From Crocosphaera sp. (GTDB lineage: Bacteria; Cyanobacteriota; Cyanobacteriia; Cyanobacteriales; Microcystaceae), in NCBI GenBank assembly GCA_030066295.1, contig JASJBX010000007.1, forward strand, positions 1 through 36,793: a stretch of 36,793 bases of DNA, read 5' to 3'. Below the pieces are notes generated by a model, which worked only from the letters and a program-made list of their open reading frames with translations, was not told the DNA's origin and made no database searches. A program made the translations under genes and the position numbers. Shown in pieces: positions 33,881 to 36,793 of this stretch; position 1 is the stretch's first letter; each line of letters begins with the position of its first letter.

Positions 33881-34561
33881 TTAAGGGTTGTCTTGAGTGA
33901 CTTTTTCAACCTTTTTTTTAGGGAACTGACGGCGACGACTATACCAGGTTCCTCCCCCCACCAAAATACCGGTCAAAGCCAAAGACACTAATAAGGGCAT
34001 AATATCCCCTTCAGAAAGGGATTGAAAACCAGCCCCCATCATCACAAAAGGTAAAATGCCGGGCAAAGTCCCGATGGTTGTCCCGACAAAATAATCCCGA
34101 AACCGAATAGAAGTCAGTCCGGCTGCAAAGTTGACGATACCATAGGGAATAATGGGCATCAGACGAATGGCTATCATGTAGAATAAGCCTCCGTGATACA
34201 TTTCTCCATCAATAGCTTCCCATTTTCCGGCTAGTTTGCGACTCATATAGTCTCGGCCAATGGTACGAGTAAACAGAAAAGCCATAACCGCAGCTAACAA
34301 AGCAGCAAGGGTGGTCCAGAGGGTTCCCCACCATATACCAAATAAAACACCACCGGTAAGGTTAAGGGGGGTAGAAGGTAGGATAAATAGGGTGGCAATG
34401 GTATAGAGAATCATATAGAGAATGGGGGCCCAAATGCCCATTTCCGCTAACCACACTTGCAATTTTTCGGGGTCAAGTTCCCGTAACAGAACAATACCAA
34501 CGATGGTGACGGCAATACAAAAGACGAGTAAGAGGATGATTCCTGATTTTTGTTTGGACAC
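33881..34561 (-). CDS. TVP38/TMEM64 (VTT/DedA-type) membrane protein
   Basis: A 226-residue inner-membrane protein with a VTT (SNARE-associated) domain. An N-terminal helix (IILLLVFCIAVTIVGIVLL) is followed by MILYTIATLFILPSTPLNLT and GVLFGIWWGTLWTTLAALLA, the family signature, then FTRTIGRDYMSRKLAG and MIAIRLMPIIPYGIVNFAAG with the conserved Arg and Pro residues. A last helix lies near residue 190, and the tail is basic. Relatives are thought to be lipid scramblases or transporters of undecaprenyl phosphate; the role here is unproven. Convergent with the glycosyltransferase gene. Confidence 0.9.
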   Translation of the reverse strand: MSKQKSGIILLLVFCIAVTIVGIVLLRELDPEKLQVWLAEMGIWAPILYMILYTIATLFILPSTPLNLTGGVLFGIWWGTLWTTLAALLAAVMAFLFTRTIGRDYMSRKLAGKWEAIDGEMYHGGLFYMIAIRLMPIIPYGIVNFAAGLTSIRFRDYFVGTTIGTLPGILPFVMMGAGFQSLSEGDIMPLLVSLALTGILVGGGTWYSRRRQFPKKKVEKVTQDNP

Positions 34562-34613
34562 GGGATTAAGTTTCCTGGCGATACTTTTAAGTCCCTAGGG
34601 TATCATAAGATGT

Positions 34614-35180
34614 TTAAATTGGTTTGATTAAGTCTTCAATAAGAATTTTAGTGCCAATTAAAATCAAGGTTAAGCCTCCAATTATTTCAATTTTCTGATT
34701 AAAAATACCGCCAAACTTATTACCGATAAAAACCCCAAGGAAGGATAAGGAAAATGTAATTAAACCAATCAGGATACAAGGAAATAAAATAGAGGTTTTT
34801 AGTAAGGATAAGCCTAAACCGGCTGCTAAAGCGTCAATACTGGTGGCAATGGCTAAGGCTAATAGAGTATAAGTATCTAAGGGATTAAATTTTTCATCTT
34901 TATCGATGTTTTTGTAAGCTTCATAAATCATTTTACTACCAATTCCAAATAAGAGAATAAAAGCAATCCAATGATCAATATTAGTCATAATCTCCCGAAA
35001 AGATAAACCCATTAACCAACCAATTAAGGGCATGATAGCTTGAAACATACCGAAAAATAGAGCAATTTTTAGAGCTTTGTTAAATTTTATTCTTTGAATA
35101 ACAAAGCCACTACTTAACGATACAGCAAACGCATCCGCAGCTAACCCTAAACCTAGAAAAGTTGTATTAATTAATTCCAT
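34614..35180 (-). CDS. mntP: Putative manganese efflux pump MntP
   Basis: A 188-residue six-helix MntP (YebN) protein that exports Mn2+. The two conserved acidic motifs are present: GLGLAADAFAVSLSSGFVIQ in helix 1 and ALAIATSIDALAAGLGLSLL in helix 4, and the central IGSKMIYEA segment is typical. The upstream region has TATAAT (minus strand, 35199-35204) about 20 bases before the ATG and a palindrome at 35291-35306, but I see no yybP-ykoY manganese riboswitch. Photosynthetic cells need tight manganese control, so an operator is plausible. Confidence 0.92.
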   Translation of the reverse strand: MELINTTFLGLGLAADAFAVSLSSGFVIQRIKFNKALKIALFFGMFQAIMPLIGWLMGLSFREIMTNIDHWIAFILLFGIGSKMIYEAYKNIDKDEKFNPLDTYTLLALAIATSIDALAAGLGLSLLKTSILFPCILIGLITFSLSFLGVFIGNKFGGIFNQKIEIIGGLTLILIGTKILIEDLIKPI

Positions 35181-35290
35181 TTTTTGATGATTAAAATGAT
35201 TATAACTTTTTTAGTTTAACCGATTTCATGACTTTAAGTTCTCATATTTTTTTCATTATGTGTAATTACTTTTAAAACATCTCTTAATGG

Positions 35291-35306
35291 GTTGTCAAAT
35301 GACAAC
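35291..35306. promoter_or_regulatory. Operator-like palindrome upstream of mntP
   Basis: GTTGTCA AA TGACAAC is a perfect 7-2-7 inverted repeat, about 110 bases before the mntP start and 90 before its -10 box. With so short a centre it suits a dimeric regulator better than an RNA hairpin. The regulator is unknown. Confidence 0.45.
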
Positions 35307-35490
35307 TTATTTGTTGGCATATTTATTTTTAAATATTACCCCACAGTATCTTTTTATACTAATCGATATTAGAATTTCCCTTTGTTTCCCTAATTTTCCA
35401 CTTGACTAACACAATTTTCTCTTAATTAATTGCTAAATTTCTCTTTTTTCTGGGACTGAAGTATTATTATTAACCCGCTAAACTAAGATC

Positions 35491-35578
35491 AAAGGCAAAA
35501 CGCAGTCACAAACAAACATCAACCTACTGCCTTTGTCCGACATCTATAATCTGTTTTTTCAAAGCGTTTTAAACAGAT
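35491..35578. ncRNA. Possible small structured RNA (two hairpins)
   Basis: AAAG and GCAGT (35491-35494, 35502-35506) pair with ACTGC and CTTT (35526-35534). AAAGGC/GCCTTT is an alternative pairing of the same arms. A second hairpin, ATCTGTTT/AAACAGAT (35549-35556 with 35571-35578), follows. Neither strand shows a clear promoter or T tract, so a transcript is only a possibility. Confidence 0.3.
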
Positions 35579-35690
35579 GATTAGGTGTGAGGGGTCATTG
35601 TTTTGAGGGAGGAGTTGGCGTTGGTGATAGCAATAGTCGAAGCGTAGTTTATGACAGTCATTTCTTGTTAAATCTAAGTATAAAGCTAGT

Positions 35691-35725
35691 TTAACTTTTG
35701 ACTTCTAACTTCTGACTTCTGACTT
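35691..35725. repeat. STRR heptanucleotide array (five units)
   Basis: Five seven-base units in a row fit the pattern (T/C)T(A/G)ACTT: TTAACTT, TTGACTT, CTAACTT, CTGACTT, CTGACTT. This is the short tandemly repeated repetitive (STRR) sequence class known from cyanobacterial intergenic regions. Confidence 0.85.
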
Positions 35726-35875
35726 TTCATATCACCTCTCCTCTTTTTCTTCTCAAACATCAATTTATTCTTGACCCAAAGTAAAGTAAAAAAAATGAAA
35801 AAATTACCAGGACTTTGTATTACTCGTTCTCTTACTTTTTATGAAGTTGCTACATTTTTGATCTTGGTAGCTTTT

Positions 35876-36256
35876 TTATGAATTGTGATTATTTGAGAGT
35901 GAAAGTGATTCTTTTTGATCAGAAGAAGCAATGGTTTGTGTGAGGAGATAATTAAGAATTGTGCGTACGGCAATAATAAGAATTAATCTGGCCAGATCAT
36001 CCCAACGACTTGATATCATCGTCTTCAAAATACTTGCCCCCACCAAAAAGCTTAACCCCAAAGAAAAGGAATAACCCATGGCCAAACGACTACGTTGAAA
36101 CGCTTCTGTTGTTTGCGGTTTAAACAATAAATCTTTGAGAAAAATAATCAACGCCCTCATAATGCCAACAAAAATGACAAAGAGGGCTAATAATTGACAT
36201 AAGCTGGTTAACAGTTCATTACACAGTTGAACTGTTAAGGCAAGGCTTTCACTCAT
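35876..36256 (-). CDS. DUF1622 family membrane protein
   Basis: A 126-residue integral membrane protein with three helices: LCQLLALFVIFVGIMRALII (about 20-39), MGYSFSLGLSFLVGASILKT (about 60-79) and LARLILIIAVRTILNYLLTQ (about 88-107). FQRSRLAMGYSFSLGLSFLV and WDDLARLILIIAVRTILNYL are the DUF1622 signatures. The C-terminus is Ser/Asn-rich and hydrophilic. Function unknown. It is on the same strand as carA, 73 bases downstream of it, with a heptanucleotide array between. Confidence 0.85.
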   Translation of the reverse strand: MSESLALTVQLCNELLTSLCQLLALFVIFVGIMRALIIFLKDLLFKPQTTEAFQRSRLAMGYSFSLGLSFLVGASILKTMISSRWDDLARLILIIAVRTILNYLLTQTIASSDQKESLSLSNNHNS

Positions 36257-36263
36257 TTTGGGA

Positions 36264-36291
36264 GGGAATAGGGAACAGGGAACAGGGAACA
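36264..36291. repeat. STRR heptanucleotide array (four units)
   Basis: GGGAATA followed by three exact GGGAACA units fill the gap between carA and the DUF1622 gene. It is a second STRR family distinct from the array at 35691. Confidence 0.85.
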
Positions 36292-36329
36292 GAAAAACTT
36301 GATTCCCTTATTGAATATATCTAACTTGA

Positions 36330-36793
36330 TCATTTCCCCTTATTCTCTTTCATCATCGTGACAAACTTCTCAAAGAGATAGTCCGCATCGTGGGGACCGG
36401 GACTAGCTTCGGGATGGTATTGTACCGAGAAGAATGGTAAGGTTTTATGGGATAATCCTGCCACTGTGCGATCGTTAAGATTCAGATGGGTGATTTCTAC
36501 TTCTGCGTCTAAGGAGTTTTCTGTTACCGCAAAGCCATGATTTTGACTGGTAATTTCTACCTTTTGTTGTAGGCCACAGGGTTGATTTAAACCCCGATGA
36601 CCAAATTTTAACTTAAAGGTTTCAGCCCCTAAAGATAGGCCTAAAATTTGGTGACCCATACAAATACCAAAGGTGGGTTTTCCTTCTTTAATTAACGCTT
36701 TGGCTGTATTAATTCCTTCCGTAACTGCTGAGGGATCACCTGGCCCATTAGATAAGAAAATGCCATCAGGATTGTACTTTAAAATCTCTTCAG
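36330..36793 (-). CDS. carA: Carbamoyl-phosphate synthase small subunit, C-terminal part
   Basis: The last 154 or so residues of CarA; the N-terminal part lies beyond the right edge, where the frame is still open. CarA hydrolyses glutamine to feed ammonia to the large subunit for arginine and pyrimidine synthesis. The class I amidotransferase triad is visible: the nucleophile Cys in [15 protein letters not shown], and His/Glu in [30 protein letters not shown] (oxyanion strand), [10 protein letters not shown] and TSQNHGFAV complete the family pattern. Confidence 0.97.
   Translation of the reverse strand, partial: EEILKYNPDGIFLSNGPGDPSAVTEGINTAKALIKEGKPTFGICMGHQILGLSLGAETFKLKFGHRGLNQPCGLQQKVEITSQNHGFAVTENSLDAEVEITHLNLNDRTVAGLSHKTLPFFSVQYHPEASPGPHDADYLFEKFVTMMKENKGK

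Larger units (their letters stand above)
35181..35875. other. Gene-poor region with several structured elements
   Basis: This 695-base stretch has no confident gene. It holds the mntP promoter area, a palindrome (35291-35306), two hairpin-forming segments (35491-35534 and 35549-35578), a heptanucleotide array (35691-35725) and a 28-codon plus-strand frame (35795-35881) for a short hydrophobic peptide without a ribosome site. The middle part (35490-35660) is richer in GC than its flanks. Confidence 0.6.

Noticed and set aside
35181..35310. yybP-ykoY manganese riboswitch before mntP
   Set aside because: The conserved aptamer segments are not recognisable and the -10 box lies only about 20 bases before the start codon, leaving no room for a leader.
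35795..35881. 28-residue hydrophobic peptide gene
   Set aside because: It has no ribosome site, runs into the end of the convergent DUF1622 gene and matches no small photosystem or cytochrome subunit I know; frames this short occur by chance.

Overview
The window comes from a unicellular, AT-rich cyanobacterium of the Crocosphaera/Cyanothece type. The evidence is an apcE gene for a three-repeat phycobilisome core linker, a psb30 (ycf12) gene, a cyanobacterial GrrM/GrrA/GrrP peptide locus, at least 15 HIP1 octamers (GCGATCGC) and two heptanucleotide STRR arrays. The genus is an inference; no rRNA gene is present.

Layout. 1-3383: the 3' part of an LCP-family wall/glycan ligase gene, a sulfotransferase, a lumenal-type pentapeptide repeat protein and a Uma2 endonuclease-like gene. 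3397-10238: an accessory block with a double alpha/beta-hydrolase whose first half has lost its catalytic residues, three DUF3598 (lipocalin-like) paralogues, a VOC/glyoxalase-fold protein, a truncated SDR and a membrane-anchored Rieske oxygenase of the pheophorbide-oxygenase/Tic55 type. 10249-12204: an atypical SDR and a second Uma2 gene. 12295-15311: a complete GRRM RiPP locus with two Gly-rich precursors carrying 13 F/W-x-N cyclophane motifs in total, the radical SAM/SPASM maturase, and a divergent orphan periplasmic binding protein. 15312-15828: a GC-rich, foldable element of unknown identity and psb30.

15829-26966: a SagB-type double nitroreductase, a polysaccharide export protein, then housekeeping genes (rimM, a STAS protein apparently starting at AUU, mini-RNase III, an rRNA 2'-O-methyltransferase), and opposite them a probable operon of dnaX, a glycosidase-like lipoprotein, a histidine phosphatase and a DUF4174 protein. 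26967-28103: degraded toxin-antitoxin-like small genes. 28327-31080: apcE with its terminator and an unusual repeat-rich leader. 31142-36793: a GNAT protein, a WcaI-like glycosyltransferase, a VTT/DedA-type membrane protein, mntP, a gene-poor structured stretch, a DUF1622 membrane protein and the 3' part of carA.

How the parts may work together. The Grr genes form a peptide modification pathway: leader-bearing precursors are cross-linked by GrrM and, judging by their signal peptides, exported to where GrrP resides. The DUF3598/VOC/Rieske/hydrolase block looks like an oxidative pathway acting on a lipophilic or aromatic compound with dedicated binding proteins. That grouping rests on proximity and domain content alone and is the best candidate here for an undescribed system.
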